Shown: positions 23,472-35,073 of the stretch, one piece after another
Position numbering within the stretch: position 1 is the stretch's first letter
How the letters are laid out: each line of letters opens with the position of its first letter
Program-made: the position numbers and the translations under genes
Notes under the pieces: model-generated
What the model was told of the DNA's origin: nothing
What the model saw: the letters and a program-made list of their open reading frames with translations, nothing else
Database searches by the model: none
From: Peronospora farinosa
Lineage: Eukaryota > Oomycota > Peronosporomycetes > Peronosporales > Peronosporaceae
DNA length: 64,000 nt
Reading direction: 5' to 3'
Assembly (NCBI GenBank): GCA_947646735.1
Contig: CANTFK010000528.1
Location: 62,001 to 126,000 of the forward strand

Positions 23472-24755
23472 ATGACGCCTCCCGGCAGTGAGTCACAGAC
23501 TCTTAGGGACCTTATTGAGGACGACCTTGACGAAGCGGTTGATTACGAAAGTGACACCGTCTTTGTGGGACCCGATGGGTCCCCTTTAGCCACCCTCACG
23601 GGTGAAGATGACACTCGTCATGCACCGAATCCGTTCCCTGAACGTGGTGCAGCAGATGCGCTAACAGCGTTACGTGACCCGCCTGACGTATCATCAACGG
23701 TAACGGTTACCAATCCACTCGACGAGCAGCAACAGCGGTCCATCGACCAAGAGGAAGGCGCCAAGCGCCGAACGAAGAACATGACGCGGCTGCAGGACCA
23801 CCGACAGTACAGGTTCAAGCCACCTACGGTGGAAGAACGTCTAAAGGAAGCATCTGGGCATTCCCTTTCTGGTTGGACCATTGGGCCTGAGGCCATTTCA
23901 CCTGAGGATGTTGCCACACGCACGGCACTTCGACAACGGTATCTGGAGCCCCATATCACTACTCAAAGCCAATACTTGGCACGCCTTAATAGGCAAGTGC
24001 GCGGTGCGCCAGTTCCTCCGATGAAGGGTGTTCCCATCCTTCTGTTCGCGGGGGAAACCGAGGAAGAAGAAGACACGGCTTTCAGCCGCTGGGCGCATTA
24101 TGCGCGACGTTTAAGCAGCATGTGGGCCCTACGGGCAAGTGCCGATGTGGCAGATGTTCGACTTGAGCGGAAGATGCGTTATGATTACGCTAAATTGAAG
24201 GCCCGGGGGAAATTGAAATCCCAACGAACGCATTATGCGCCTGCTGCCCAGCAGCCCAATGTTTCGGCTACCCCTGTAGCCGCGAGTTCACGACAGCCCG
24301 AGGCCGCTAACCCGCCTACCCTCACCCTTACTGGTGAGAAGCGTCAGCGCCAACAGACAGACCCTGCGCACGACGCTCAAAAACGTCCACGGCGTACGGG
24401 CAATCCTGCCGAAGGGGAGTCTCAAATTCCCATGAATTCCATGATTCGGGATAACCCCGCCATTTCACCAGATACTGGTTTTGACCATGGCGGCGACGCT
24501 TCTGCAGTAGACGCTCCACATGGAACTGCAGGTTCCCCTGCGCATCGAGCAAAGGAGGAGGAGGTCGGTGTATCGGAACAAGCTCATGCCGAGCTTGTTC
24601 AGGAGGTGCGGACCCTTCGTGAGGAGAGGCAGACGATGAACTCCCGGCTTGAGTCCCTGGAAGAGAGTCGGACCCGAATGCAGGGTCAACTTGACTTGTT
24701 GGTGCAGATGCTCCGTCCCGCGACAATGCCAATGGGCCCGGCGCGAGCGCCTTAG
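23472..24755 (+). CDS. Antisense accessory ORF of element B
   Basis: Open frame of 427 residues on the strand opposite gag-pol, starting 112 bp after the 3' LTR and overlapping the last 428 bp of pol tail to tail. The N-terminus is acidic ([18 protein letters not shown]), the middle is basic ([20 protein letters not shown]), then come [17 protein letters not shown], a helical segment ([16 protein letters not shown]) and a Lys/Arg/Gln-rich stretch ([20 protein letters not shown]). The C-terminus is a coiled coil ([20 protein letters not shown]). Copy A2 carries an apparently related ORF in the same place. No known family was recognised. Plant Tat-lineage gypsy elements are known to carry antisense extra ORFs of unclear role. 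Expression would need antisense promoter activity in the LTR. Length and relatedness argue against a chance frame. Confidence 0.65.
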   Translation: MTPPGSESQTLRDLIEDDLDEAVDYESDTVFVGPDGSPLATLTGEDDTRHAPNPFPERGAADALTALRDPPDVSSTVTVTNPLDEQQQRSIDQEEGAKRRTKNMTRLQDHRQYRFKPPTVEERLKEASGHSLSGWTIGPEAISPEDVATRTALRQRYLEPHITTQSQYLARLNRQVRGAPVPPMKGVPILLFAGETEEEEDTAFSRWAHYARRLSSMWALRASADVADVRLERKMRYDYAKLKARGKLKSQRTHYAPAAQQPNVSATPVAASSRQPEAANPPTLTLTGEKRQRQQTDPAHDAQKRPRRTGNPAEGESQIPMNSMIRDNPAISPDTGFDHGGDASAVDAPHGTAGSPAHRAKEEEVGVSEQAHAELVQEVRTLREERQTMNSRLESLEESRTRMQGQLDLLVQMLRPATMPMGPARAP

Positions 24756-27700
24756 CGTCTATTTGGGACGGATCCCGATAAGGTTTCAACATGGCGACAT
24801 AGAACACAGGATGTGTACGCAATTTGCGCGGCAAGTTAAGCGTATACGCTGTGCCTTTCTTGGCAATGACCTTAAAGGGTCCGATAAAGCGCGGACGCAA
24901 CTTCGTCTTAAAGACAGCGGATACTACATTGGTAGGTAGGTTTTTAGCATTAAGTAATACTTGGTCTCCGACCTCATAATCATTAATACAACCTCTGCCT
25001 TTCGCATCTGCATATTCCTTTTGTTTATCTTGACTATCAGCCATTGCATCTTGCACATGTCGTAAGACATTTAGTCGCGTTGCGAGAAACGCATTTACCT
25101 GTTTCCTAACAGTATTAGGGCTGACATCAGCAAGCCGATCGGCAACCTCTCCCCCACCAAGCCCTGAACCACTCGGTGGTAGCGTTAACGGAACGCGTGG
25201 GTGTGTGAGACCATTGACATAGAACGGAGTGTAGCCGGTGGAGGCGTGCACGGAATTATTGAGTGCAAACTCAACTACAGGGAGCATAGAGCTCCAACGC
25301 TTAGGCGTTTCAGCACAAACGCTGCGTAGGATATCTTCAACAACGCGATTTACGCGTTCGGTTTGACCATCGGTCTGCGGATGATCCGCCGTGGACATGT
25401 CCAAACGGGTGCCCAGCACCTGGAAGACGGACTTCCAAAATTTACTCGTAAAACGAGGATCACGATCAGAAACAATTGCTACTGGCAAGCCATGTTGGCG
25501 AAACACCCGATCGATAAACAGCTCCGCTGTACCCACACCATCGATCGAATCTGGCACAGCCGCTAAGTGAGCCATCTTGCTCAAACGGTCAACAAAGACC
25601 ACAATACCTGTATTGCCATGCGAATCTTTCGGTAGGCCAAATACAAAGTCCATACTAATGGACTCCCAGCACCCAGTGGGAATAGGCAAACTAGCCAGCG
25701 GCGCTGCCGAATGGGGCGAGGGTTTCACCCGCTGACACATTTCACACGTACGCACATATGTGCTCACCCATTTGTATAATTTGGGCCACCAATAACTTTG
25801 GCATATTGCCCCATAGGTCTTTTCACGACCCAAATGACCACCGATGGCGGTGTCATGTACCTCATAGAGGATACGATGCTTCAGGTCCTCGTCATGAGGA
25901 ACTACAATACGCGGAGGATCCGCTACATCTGTACGATAGTACAACAGCCCCTCATCGATAGAATATCGATGGAGGCTTGCACGCAATCGTGCCGACAATT
26001 TAATGTCCGAGTCTTTAAACTCCTCACTGCCAAGAGCATGTAGCAACGCTATACAGTGATCATCTTTAGCATACGCCGTACGAATGAGATCGGTGATAGA
26101 AGACGACAACATCGTCACATGAGCAAGCTCATAATCAGGTCTGCGTGACAACGCATCAGCCAAAGCATTTTGCTTGCCCGGCTTATATTTCACCTCGAAG
26201 TTATATTCGGCAAAGAATGACAGCCATCTGGCCATTCTCTGCGAGAGATGCGGCGACTGAGTCGCAGTGCGTAACGACGCATGATCGGTATAGATCACAA
26301 AAGGCTTTGAGCCCAGCAGATGAACTCTGAATTTGACCAGGGCATACTTCATCGCAAGTAGCTCTTTGTCGTGAACTGGATAGTTCTTTTCTGCAGCTTT
26401 CAGCTGGCGAGATTCAAAAGCGATTACACGCTCACGGCCTTCATCATCTGATTGTAACAGAGCACTGCCAATGGCAAAATCCGATGCGTCACAGACGACG
26501 CTAAACGGTCGGTCAGGGTCTGGCAAAGCCAAAATAGGAGCATGTAGAAGGCTTGCCTTCACTGCTTGAAAAGCATTTTCGTGTTCGGCATGCCAACACC
26601 ATTCCACATCCTTTTTAAGGAGATTGGATAACGGCCGAGCCATATCAGCGTAATTTTCGCTATACTTGTGTAAGTAATTGGCAAGGCCAAGCCATTTACG
26701 CAAGTCCTTCTGAGATTGTGGAACAGGCCAATCGACTATGGCTTTGACTTTGGCGGGATCCGCTCGTAGTCCTCGCTTCCCAATGAAGCACCCTAGAAAG
26801 GGAATTTCTTCGGCCCCGAAGATGCACTTAGAGGCATTAGCATATAATTTATTAGTGCGCATGCACTCGAGCACTGCTCGTAAATGAACAATATGGTTCT
26901 CAATATCTGACCGCCCATGTTCAGCTCGGCTATGGACAAAAATGTCATCAAAATACGTCTGTGCATAACTTCGATGGGGTCGAAACAATTGCGTCACCAA
27001 ACGGTTAAACGTAGCCGGAGCATTAGATAGCCCTTGGGGCATCACTAACCACTCCCAGAGCATACCGCTCGGAGTACTAACAGCAGTAAGCGGAATATCA
27101 CTAGCTCGCATGAGCAATTGGTAATAACCATCGACTAAGTCGAGCGCACTGTACATGGTACAACCGACCATATTGTTCTGAAGAACATCCTTTCTAGGTA
27201 TCGGTGTCTGTGCAGGTATAGTGGCCGCATTGAGCTTATTATAAGCATGAACAATACGCCATTTACCATTTGGTTTCTTAACACAGAAAGTGGGTGTCGA
27301 GTGCGGAGATTTACTTTCACGCACCATGCCCGCCGCGTGCTTTGCACGAAAGAACTCGTCAATGACGTCACACTGTTCTTTGGGTAAAGGCCACTGCCGT
27401 GTTACACAGTATTTGGTTCCGGGAACCAAGTCAATTTCATGACGTACGCCCCTATCAGGTGGTAGAACCGACGGTGGATCGTGACACACCACGTCCTGGA
27501 ATTCTTTTACCAAAGGATAGTAGGGATCTGAAGGGTCCTTTAGAATAGATGCCCCACTACGTGCACTTAGTGCCGCTTTGGTATCTTCAAGGACTGTCTC
27601 ATCGACAAGCGAGGATGAGTTCAGCTCGAGGTTAGGTCGAATGACCACCATATCGGACAGAGCACCTGCCTTCAAGGCCTGATGAAATTCATCCACAGAC

Positions 27701-28875
27701 ATTTCGCCTAGCTCTAAAAGAGCATTTAATGATGGGAGGGCCTCAAGGTCAACCTCACCATCTACATCACCTGTCACTCCGTTGACCAGGGTGTACAACT
27801 GGTCATTGACATTACTATGCGATAAAACAGACGCTTTGCGTCTCGCAGCCGCCATCTGGCGACGCTGCCGTCTCCTTGACGAGACCGTACTCTTCAAAGT
27901 ACTTGGGATGTTATCGTCCCCAAGGTCAACAGACCCCTTGTCGTTTACCTGCCCTATGTTAGGGCCGATGTCATTACCGACACCCAGTGGGTCACTAGTA
28001 CCAGTGACTTCACTAACAAGGTCATTGACCTTCACTCGCTCTATACGAGAGCCGATGTCATTACCGACATCCAGTGAATCGCATTTCCAGCCAATATCAC
28101 TAACAAGGTCATCGACCTTAACTTGCTCTATACGAGAGCCGATGTCATTATCGACATCCAGTGAATCGCATTTACAGCCAATATCACTAACAAGGTCATT
28201 GACCTTAACTTGCTCTATACGAGAGCCGATGTCATTACCGACATCCAGTAAATCGCATTTACAGCCAATATTACTATGAGTATCACTTAACGGAGTACGT
28301 GCCGTTCCACTAAGTGTCATTGAGCTCTGCTCGACACTATTATTGTTGACATCGGAGTTTATCAACTCAGACACTCCAATGTCCAGCACATTAACTGAAT
28401 CAGTTAATGGCTCGCGCCAATAGCACTTTTGTTTTCTAGCGAAGGTGGGTTCATGACTCTCCAAAGCTTCGCTAGGAACATCGCGCGTTGCGCCTAAAGT
28501 TTTGGATCTCCAATCGATCCACGGCTCATGGCGTTCCAGCCAGGCCATACCGAGAATGAGATCATATCTCGAGTCCAAATCTAGGACAAGACAGCGTTCA
28601 ACGCTATTGAAATCTAAAAATTTCACACCTAAGTTCAACGGAACTTTAGGAACGGTGACACGTACACCAGTCGCGAGACGTACGGTTATACTGTCACCCT
28701 CTTGCGCTTCCAGCGCCTCAGCATACAGCTGACTCCCCTCAAGGGAGCGACGTCGGACATAATTCCCTGACGCCCCTGAGTCAATTAAAATTGACCAGGG
28801 TTTCTCAAAACCCTTAACGGTTGCCGACACAACCAACAAGCCTGGCTTGTAATTTTGTTCTATGGGAGCATCCAC
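24328..28875 (-). CDS. Element B pol polyprotein
   Basis: Intact 1515-codon frame counted from a GTG; the frame stays open upstream into the end of gag (minus-one relative to gag), so it is probably made by frameshifting or reinitiation. Domains in order: aspartic protease ([11 protein letters not shown]), linker with about four copies of a 31-residue repeat near 200-320, RT (catalytic YFDDIFVHS), RNase H ([25 protein letters not shown]), integrase zinc finger ([21 protein letters not shown]), integrase core ([37 protein letters not shown] with its Glu), a GPY/F-type segment (FIGPFKVI), and a C-terminal chromodomain ([28 protein letters not shown]). The chromodomain places it among chromoviruses and would steer integration to marked chromatin. 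Its 3' end overlaps the antisense ORF. Confidence 0.94.
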   Translation of the reverse strand: MDAPIEQNYKPGLLVVSATVKGFEKPWSILIDSGASGNYVRRRSLEGSQLYAEALEAQEGDSITVRLATGVRVTVPKVPLNLGVKFLDFNSVERCLVLDLDSRYDLILGMAWLERHEPWIDWRSKTLGATRDVPSEALESHEPTFARKQKCYWREPLTDSVNVLDIGVSELINSDVNNNSVEQSSMTLSGTARTPLSDTHSNIGCKCDLLDVGNDIGSRIEQVKVNDLVSDIGCKCDSLDVDNDIGSRIEQVKVDDLVSDIGWKCDSLDVGNDIGSRIERVKVNDLVSEVTGTSDPLGVGNDIGPNIGQVNDKGSVDLGDDNIPSTLKSTVSSRRRQRRQMAAARRKASVLSHSNVNDQLYTLVNGVTGDVDGEVDLEALPSLNALLELGEMSVDEFHQALKAGALSDMVVIRPNLELNSSSLVDETVLEDTKAALSARSGASILKDPSDPYYPLVKEFQDVVCHDPPSVLPPDRGVRHEIDLVPGTKYCVTRQWPLPKEQCDVIDEFFRAKHAAGMVRESKSPHSTPTFCVKKPNGKWRIVHAYNKLNAATIPAQTPIPRKDVLQNNMVGCTMYSALDLVDGYYQLLMRASDIPLTAVSTPSGMLWEWLVMPQGLSNAPATFNRLVTQLFRPHRSYAQTYFDDIFVHSRAEHGRSDIENHIVHLRAVLECMRTNKLYANASKCIFGAEEIPFLGCFIGKRGLRADPAKVKAIVDWPVPQSQKDLRKWLGLANYLHKYSENYADMARPLSNLLKKDVEWCWHAEHENAFQAVKASLLHAPILALPDPDRPFSVVCDASDFAIGSALLQSDDEGRERVIAFESRQLKAAEKNYPVHDKELLAMKYALVKFRVHLLGSKPFVIYTDHASLRTATQSPHLSQRMARWLSFFAEYNFEVKYKPGKQNALADALSRRPDYELAHVTMLSSSITDLIRTAYAKDDHCIALLHALGSEEFKDSDIKLSARLRASLHRYSIDEGLLYYRTDVADPPRIVVPHDEDLKHRILYEVHDTAIGGHLGREKTYGAICQSYWWPKLYKWVSTYVRTCEMCQRVKPSPHSAAPLASLPIPTGCWESISMDFVFGLPKDSHGNTGIVVFVDRLSKMAHLAAVPDSIDGVGTAELFIDRVFRQHGLPVAIVSDRDPRFTSKFWKSVFQVLGTRLDMSTADHPQTDGQTERVNRVVEDILRSVCAETPKRWSSMLPVVEFALNNSVHASTGYTPFYVNGLTHPRVPLTLPPSGSGLGGGEVADRLADVSPNTVRKQVNAFLATRLNVLRHVQDAMADSQDKQKEYADAKGRGCINDYEVGDQVLLNAKNLPTNVVSAVFKTKLRPRFIGPFKVIAKKGTAYTLNLPRKLRTHPVFYVAMLKPYRDPSQIDAKALAPGPLALSRDGASAPTSQVDPAFGSDSLPGTQAGSSSSASPHEGSAPPEQARHELVPIHRPPPPLLDAQGNLQFHVERLLQKRRRHGQNQYLVKWRGYPESWNSWEFETPLRQDCPYAVDVFERRAQGLSVGADASHQ
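27925..28285 (-). repeat. Tandem repeat inside element B pol
   Basis: Three near-identical units and one diverged unit of about 93 bp, in frame. Each encodes a 31-residue unit built on [15 protein letters not shown] and [14 protein letters not shown]. It lies in the linker between protease and RT, which is not repeated in family A. The exact spacing by multiples of three keeps pol open. Confidence 0.85.
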
Positions 28876-28961
28876 AGAACCACCTGGGGCTAAGCCCTGT
28901 TTACCTTTACCTCCTAAAGATTCAACAGAACTTAGTTCTTTCCCAGTAGGGCGCCCCGCGC

Positions 28962-29999
28962 CTACTGGGAGTCGACATTTTCCCCTGCGGTGCTCGCCTT
29001 TTGGCTAGGAGCAGGGCTTCGGCTTTGCCGATTTGAACGTTGCTTTCGCAACGGACAGCTAGGGCGGAGATGCCTAGTGCTTCCGCACATGTAACATCTA
29101 CGGATGCTACCTTGCTGCTCAGCAGCTTGAAGCTCAGCTTCTTCAGCATGGCTGAGGTCCATGGGTTCCGCCCTATTAGAGGTATTTGATTGATACCAGG
29201 GCAGACCATATCGGGCAGATTTAAAATTGAATTCAGCGTTAAATGCTACGCTTACTGCCTCCTCAAAAGTTGAAGGCTGGACACGGAAAACTTCCGTCCT
29301 GGCGACCCCAGTGCGAAGTCCCTCCATAAAAATGGTTACTCGGACTTCCTCTGCCAGTGGGTCCTGCTGCATAGCAGCAATGAGAGTTCTCAACTCTTGG
29401 ACATAGTCCGACAATTCTTTCTTACCCTGTCGGGTAGCTAGGAAGCGTGAGCGCACACGATAAGCCTGATTAGGCGGTGCAAACACACAAGTTAATTGCG
29501 TTTTAAGCATCTCCCATGTGGGAAATGCAGCATTTACAGAGACACCGCTCGTTAGAGCCCACTCTCTAGCTCTTCCACCGAGCTTAGAAATTTGTGTAAT
29601 TGGTACTTCAGAAGTGAAATTAACTATGGCCAAGCCAACTCGTTGCTTATCGGATGCAAGCATGGCGGCATCCATTGCCATTTCAACTTCTCGGATCCAG
29701 AGGAGAAGGTTCTCTCCCTCCTTCCCCTCGAAGGTCTTGACACTTAAAACAAGTGGACGAGCCTTTGGCTCTGCATCGGTCACAGGTACCGGAATGTACT
29801 GTATAGGCGCGGCTGACGCTGCCTGGTCATGGACCTGCCCGAGGAGCGTTGCCTCATAACGCATAAAGGCCTCAAGACGAGCATTTAGAACCTCGGGGCC
29901 TTGGGCCAAAAGGGCCTCGATTTGATCGGGCCCAACGAACGCAGATAGTTTATCTAAGGCGAGTCGCTGTGCCTCAGAGAGGTGATTTTGATTCTCCAT
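28962..29999 (-). CDS. Element B gag
   Basis: 345-residue gag starting at ATG 29999 ([18 protein letters not shown]), about 60 bp inside the 5' LTR. It contains the retrotransposon gag region ([45 protein letters not shown]) and a single CCHC zinc knuckle ([14 protein letters not shown]) before a basic, Ser-rich tail. It forms the virus-like particle and packages element RNA. The stop TAG lies inside an open pol frame shifted by minus one; a GGGGAAAA run at 28978-28985 sits just before it. Intact. Confidence 0.92.
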   Translation of the reverse strand: MENQNHLSEAQRLALDKLSAFVGPDQIEALLAQGPEVLNARLEAFMRYEATLLGQVHDQAASAAPIQYIPVPVTDAEPKARPLVLSVKTFEGKEGENLLLWIREVEMAMDAAMLASDKQRVGLAIVNFTSEVPITQISKLGGRAREWALTSGVSVNAAFPTWEMLKTQLTCVFAPPNQAYRVRSRFLATRQGKKELSDYVQELRTLIAAMQQDPLAEEVRVTIFMEGLRTGVARTEVFRVQPSTFEEAVSVAFNAEFNFKSARYGLPWYQSNTSNRAEPMDLSHAEEAELQAAEQQGSIRRCYMCGSTRHLRPSCPLRKQRSNRQSRSPAPSQKASTAGENVDSQ

Positions 30000-30059
30000 T
30001 CTCACAGAGGGTCAGTCTTTAAAGACTCAGGTGTAGGATTGACTACTAGTGCTACCAAG

Positions 30060-30699
30060 TGTAGCGGAGCTGCACAGCTCTTTAGCCAGAGGAAGACTTT
30101 CGGCTGGAAGCCTCTTAGTTCTAGAGAACTAAATAGAGTGAAGGCTAAAAGCCACTTAGTTCTGAGGAACTAATTAAACGACTTAAAGTCACCCTGTTCT
30201 AAGGAACTAGGAAAGAGACTTTTAATCAATCAAGCAATATGCTTAAGGTTCAGAGAACCAACGCACAGAGTGCAAGAACAAGCTAGAAGCTTAGGGGTTC
30301 AGAGAACCAACGCACGAAGTGCACAAGAGAACAAGTCAGAACGACTTGCGATCTTAAACTCAAAAGGAAAACTGATTATATTTATGCTTTAAGATTTTAT
30401 GAATAGTCCTACTCTAAGTACACTACACTAGATTAATTACTATAATAGTAATTATTATATGCAGACTTTGCTATTGGACGACGTATCGCCTAAACATCTG
30501 TGTATATGTACTTAATACAGCGTTAGTGATTTATCGAATCCCAATCGATAAGATACGGTATTACCGAATACCGTATTATAACGCTCATACTTAATACCTC
30601 TCTAAAGAGAAGTATAATAATGCATTATATGCAATAGAAAGGAGAGTTTAAGCGTAAACTCTCGGAAAGACGCTACAACCGTCGTGTAACCCCGTTACA
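30060..30699 (-). repeat. 5' LTR of element B
   Basis: 640 bp with TG...CA ends, nearly identical to 22721-23360. It would hold the promoter for gag-pol on the minus strand. A primer-binding site follows at about 30040-30057 (minus strand TGGTAGCACTAGTAGTC), two bases from the LTR, with the same initiator-Met-type start as in family A. Confidence 0.96.
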
Positions 30700-31890
30700 C
30701 AGCCAATTGCAAAATCACTGGCGTCACAGACAACATGAAATGGTCTGTCTTGATCTGCAATCGCCAATACTGGCGATTGCATCAAGCTTTGCTTGATACG
30801 TTCAAAGGAACGCTGACAGTCGGCGTTCCGATTCCACTTTACATTTTTCTTGAGTAAACAAGAAAAATGTACTGTCATTTCGGCGTAATTGCGCGAGTAC
30901 TTGTGCAAGTTCGCCGCTATCCCAAGGAACTTCCTTAGTCCCTTGACATCGACTGGCACTGGCCAGTCGATGATCGCCTTGATCTTTTTTTAATCAGGGC
31001 GTACGCCGTTCTTGCCGACGATGCACCCAAGAAGTGGTATTTCGCTAGCTGCGAATATACACTTCTTGAGGTTGGCGTACAACTTATGCTCGCGCATAAG
31101 TGTAAGAACCTTACGGACGTGGAATCTATGGACTTCTAAGTCTGTTTTCCCGTCCATAGCCCGACTATGGACGAACACATCATCGAAGTAACTCGGTGCG
31201 AATTCGCGCACCGGTCTCAATAAATGTGAAACACATCTATTGAATGTGGCTGGTGCATTACTAAGCCCTTGCGGCATCACCAACCATTCCCAGAGCATAC
31301 CAATAGATTTGCTCACTGCTGTGTACGGGATGTCCCGTTCACGCATTAGGATCTGATAGAAACCATCCATCAGATCCATGGATGAAAAGATGGTACTCTT
31401 AGACATACCATCTATGATTACGTCCTTTCTCGGTATCGGTGTTTGCGCCGGTATCGTTGCATGTTTAACGCGTGCACTATCCGCCACCATCCTGTGGCTT
31501 TGCGCACACAGAACGTCGGAGAGCTGTGAGGTGAAGTTGACTCCCTCACATGGCCCGCAGCTAGGCGATCGGCAAAGAACTCGTCGATCGCCTCAACCGG
31601 TTCCCGAGGCAGTGGACACTACTTCATGACACAATGTTTTGTGCCTGGAACGAGGTCGATCTCGTGTCGAGTACCTTTTTCCTTTGGTAACACGCACGGA
31701 ACGGATTCAGGGAATACATCCTTGAATTCGATCAAATCCTGTACAAAGGATTTGACTTCAGCGACTACCAGGGTTGCGATGTATATCGTTCAATCCTAGT
31801 CTTCTCATCAAGGACACTTTCGTCCATTGATGAGCTGCTGAGAACCCGTTCGTTCTCGGCAAAACTGTTGCTGACCTAATATCGGTTACG
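30700..31890 (-). pseudogene. Gypsy family F, RT part
   Basis: Upstream half of the gypsy copy interrupted by element B. In pieces it shows the linker before RT ([14 protein letters not shown]), the RT fingers ([14 protein letters not shown]), the palm with YFDDVFVHS (about 31170-31200), the KLYANLKKCIFAASEIP thumb and the start of RNase H ([13 protein letters not shown]). Stops and frameshifts occur near 30985, 31490 and 31630. The upstream end is cut at 31894 by a family C terminus. Confidence 0.85.
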
Positions 31891-33133
31891 TACTTGTGGA
31901 GAAGTGCCAGGGAAATGGAGGCCCTTCGCTATTATTATAATAACTGGCATGAAGAGTCTCGGTCACTCTCTCGAATAAAGGACAGGGAGTGAACAGGACC
32001 CAAAGTGGACCAGGAACCAAGGTGAACTAGGACCCAAGTTGAATCGAAACCCAAAGTTGACCCGGCACCCCAGGTGGACCAGATTCCAAGGTGGTCCTGA
32101 CGCCCAAGGTGGATCGGTACCCAAGGTAGCACCAAGGTAAAAACGGCTTTCATCCGAGACCAGGCTCCAAACAGCGAGAAGTGTCTCATTTTTGGATCCC
32201 TGCTCACGGGTCCAGCTCAAAATTGGTATCGACAACTGGGTCGTACGGTACGCGTCGATTGGAAACTGCTTCTGCGAGAGTTCTAAGCCCAACTTTGCGG
32301 CTTAGGTGTGTCGGTGGCCCGCCAATATCATCACGCCAGAAAGAGAGCCGATGAGTCACCCTTAAAATATGTATACCAGCTGAATGTGGCGGGGCTCAGG
32401 GAAAAACTAGATATTAAGGGTGGACCACCCAGTGTAAAGCGTGAACATATGGACCATTACGTGGAAACCTTGGATGATCGAGAATTAGCGGACCAGCTTA
32501 CATTGCTCAGACTTTCTGATGCAGATGACCTGGAGGAAGTCCTGCTGGCTCGTCAGAGAGCGAAGACGCGCCAAGGAAGGGTCCTGTTCGGTTCAAGCAA
32601 GTTTCGCCAGAAGGCCCCAACCCCTCCAGACCACACTTAGAGTTAGCTGAGACGACCAGTCCAAGTCATCCGAGCTACATTGGAAAATGAAAATGACCAA
32701 GAGTGGGTCTGAAAGAGAAGGTGACCTCAGACAAATTTATGCGGCGGCGAGTAAGCCTTACACTGGTAGGGCGAGGAACGCAGATGACCCCCGGAACCAT
32801 TAGGACCAAGACCCAGACCAAGGTTGACGCATGACAGAGGGACCTGGACTGAAGGTGGTCTTAGGGTCACCCTTGACAAATTGTACCTTTTTGGATCTAA
32901 GAAGCATGAGAATTTGGTGTTGGAAGCGACTCGTCTGCAAATGCTGTGGAAAGAAGAGTCACCTATCCAACCGCTGCCTGTTTGTGTAGAGGTTGCGGAA
33001 AGGTTCATGACGTCGGCAAGTGCCCGATGGAAGAATTCTACAATCTGATTCACCAGTGGTACAACCCGACCAAACATGCGGGGTAGCTGCCTGAGGCGGC
33101 GGAGAAGATGTTAAATTAGAACGCTCTCCAGGT

Positions 33134-33871
33134 TTGAATCTGGTACGAGCCGAGCGTTCTAATTGCTGCATTTATGCATTTGTGGAGAAACACTCCGTGG
33201 AGAAGTTCAATAAGATGGATGAATTGATTGGAAATACATCGGGCTTTTGCATTAATTCTGTTGCTGCTGTGGCCAATGCGTGTATACCTCATGATTATTC
33301 CCGAGGAGAGACTATGATGACATTAGATTTATTGCCGGGAGAATCAAGAGGATACTGGATTCACCATGCTCCAGGAAAGTGGTTTAAGCAAGCCAAGGCC
33401 TCTGGGAAGGTTAACAATATTCGCGCGAATCTACAGTTTGATTCTGGTGCCGAGATATCTATTTTGGATATCGCCTTTGCTCGTAAGGCAGGCTGACAGA
33501 TTAACACAAGCGAGAAACAAGAGTGTGTGGGCATTGGAGAAGCAGTTTACACCACGGAAGGGCGAAAGAAGGTCAGGATAACGCTGAATGGTGTATTAGT
33601 ATACTTCTTCAATGTGTGGGTCGGGTCCATGGCCGGCCAGGATGTGCTGCTAGGGATGGACGTTATGGTGCCAGCTGGAATTCGTTTGGACATGGCAGAT
33701 GGAACTATTTGTTTGCCAGAAGAAGTTCAAATCCAAATGACAGGTCGCAAGACCCTGTATAGTGGCCATATTTCTGAGGCCAAACTGGGCCAGCAAGTGA
33801 GCTTGTCGGCGAAAAAATATGTCGAGGTTCCGCTACAGAGTTCTACGTCGGACCAGTGGAATTATGGATAA
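33134..33871 (+). pseudogene. Family C aspartic protease region
   Basis: Two overlapping open pieces (33134-33496 and 33527-33871) separated by a frame change near 33495. Together they carry a retropepsin-type active site (FDSGAEISILD) and the GQDVLLGMDVMVPAG segment, the pattern of protease-like domains in oomycete gypsy polyproteins. Without its break the chain would lead into the RT linker; here it is not functional. Confidence 0.7.
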
Positions 33872-34042
33872 CCCGTATGACATATACGGGTCATCTAGGT
33901 ACATGGACATCGCCACTTCTTGAGGGTCACCAATGTCAGCGACAGGGACCTGATCTTACCAACGAGACCGCTGGAGCCACCAAAGACTCGTCCATGTTCA
34001 TCTCGAATCTGGTCATTGGAAGGACTACGAAGTGCTACCAGG

Positions 34043-34316
34043 TGTAACGGGCTAAGGACCCATTACCGTCTTACACTAAAAGGGCGTTGAGGAAGCGCTC
34101 TTAATTAACTCGTAAATACAACTCTGTTTTATTTTTGCTTTGTTTTATTATCGCACTAATTCAAATGTGCTCCTTAACTCATTGGACCCACTTGATATGA
34201 AAGTCAATTTATTATTGGTTAATAATTGGGTGTGGCACCCCAATAAAAAATAACGCACTGTATCCGCTAATCGGATACTGCCCTACGTCTACTTATGTAA
34301 TGATATTTACCCTACA
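34043..34316 (-). repeat. Small LTR (family D) inside family C
   Basis: 274 bp with TG...CA ends (tgtaacgggc ... ttaccctaca). At its left, the minus strand has a primer-binding-type sequence starting TGGTAGCACTTCGTAGTCC (about 34023-34040), and beyond it a short ATG frame, so this is the 5' end of a minus-strand element truncated to about 80 internal bases. It interrupts the family C linker between DLIL (33955) and GIWLAKDRVP (34330). Confidence 0.65.
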
Positions 34317-35073
34317 CGATGCTACCAAGCTGGGCATCTGGCTGGCTAAGGACCGCGTTCCCTGGGCTCAAGGATTCGTAGAAGTTGGTTTTAGGAGGTA
34401 GAGGTATGCTGAATGGAAAAATTTAGCCTACGAAGAAATCACAGACGAGGAAGACGCAGAGATCACCCGAGAAGAAGGATACCAAGGTCCGGTGGTCGAG
34501 AGACCTTAGTACACGACTCAACAAAAGATGTTGCTAAGGACGGGGACCCAAGTACCAGTGGTTAACGCGGTTCAAGAGTATATTATGAGGGACCCCGAGT
34601 CATTACCATCGGATCAGGAGTCTAGAGGAGAGAACCTCGATGGAGGTCAACCGGCTAGAGCCAGCGTGGGCAAGGAAGTCTCATCTAAGGATATGACCGA
34701 TATGTAGAGGGTCCACATGGAGGAGAGTCAACAAGTCCACCTAGAGGTGGGTCAACAGGTCGGGTCAACAGGATGACAAGGCTGAAGCAGATACTTCCGA
34801 TGACCAAGTATGTGTTCACGAGATTGGAGACTTATGTGCCGAGGATATCGACAAAATTGGTCTGTTATCCCTGAGGTCATCCCACCTACGAACGATGTTG
34901 CGTCGGAAGACATCCAGATTCCAGACCCCGGTGAAACTCCAGAGGAGGAGGTAGACCGTCTCCGCCAGATTATTCGGCGTAAACGACATTTGCTGTCTTG
35001 TTTACCTTGACGGTTGCGATTTTTCTTAGCTTCAGCACACTGCATACAAAAGGGCATAGTTTGATTCTGTCAG

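Larger units (their letters stand above)
22721..30699 (-). mobile_element. Gypsy family B, nearly intact element
   Basis: A full-length 7979-bp chromodomain Ty3/gypsy element on the minus strand with 640-bp LTRs at both ends. Only two LTR differences were seen by eye, so the insertion is recent. It carries an intact gag, an intact pol ORF and an extra antisense ORF between pol and the 3' LTR. The flanks read cagtc (22716-22720) and cagcc (30700-30704), a 5-bp target duplication with one change. The insertion lies inside the RNase H region of the older gypsy copy F. All parts needed for autonomy appear present, but activity is not proven. Confidence 0.95.
31895..34998 (+). mobile_element. Gypsy family C fragment, plus strand
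   Basis: Begins at 31895 with the family C LTR terminus (tgtggagaagtgcc), then a minisatellite (31980-32140, units like ggacccaaagtggacca), then a decayed gag-protease region. Gag pieces are LLTGPAQNWYRQLG (about 32200) and SPLKYVYQLNVAGLREKL (32350-32410). A zinc knuckle CRGCGKVHDVGKC lies at about 32975-33020, and a protease with FDSGAEISIL and GQDVLLGMD at about 33430-33670. Linker pieces GIWLAKDRVP (34330) and EEEVDRLRQIIRRKRHLL (34940-35000) resume beyond an inserted LTR. No RT remains; the fragment ends at a copia junction near 34998. Confidence 0.75.

Noticed and set aside
30040..30057. tRNA-like fragment
   Set aside because: Only 18 bases matching a tRNA 3' end next to an LTR: a primer-binding site, not a tRNA gene.
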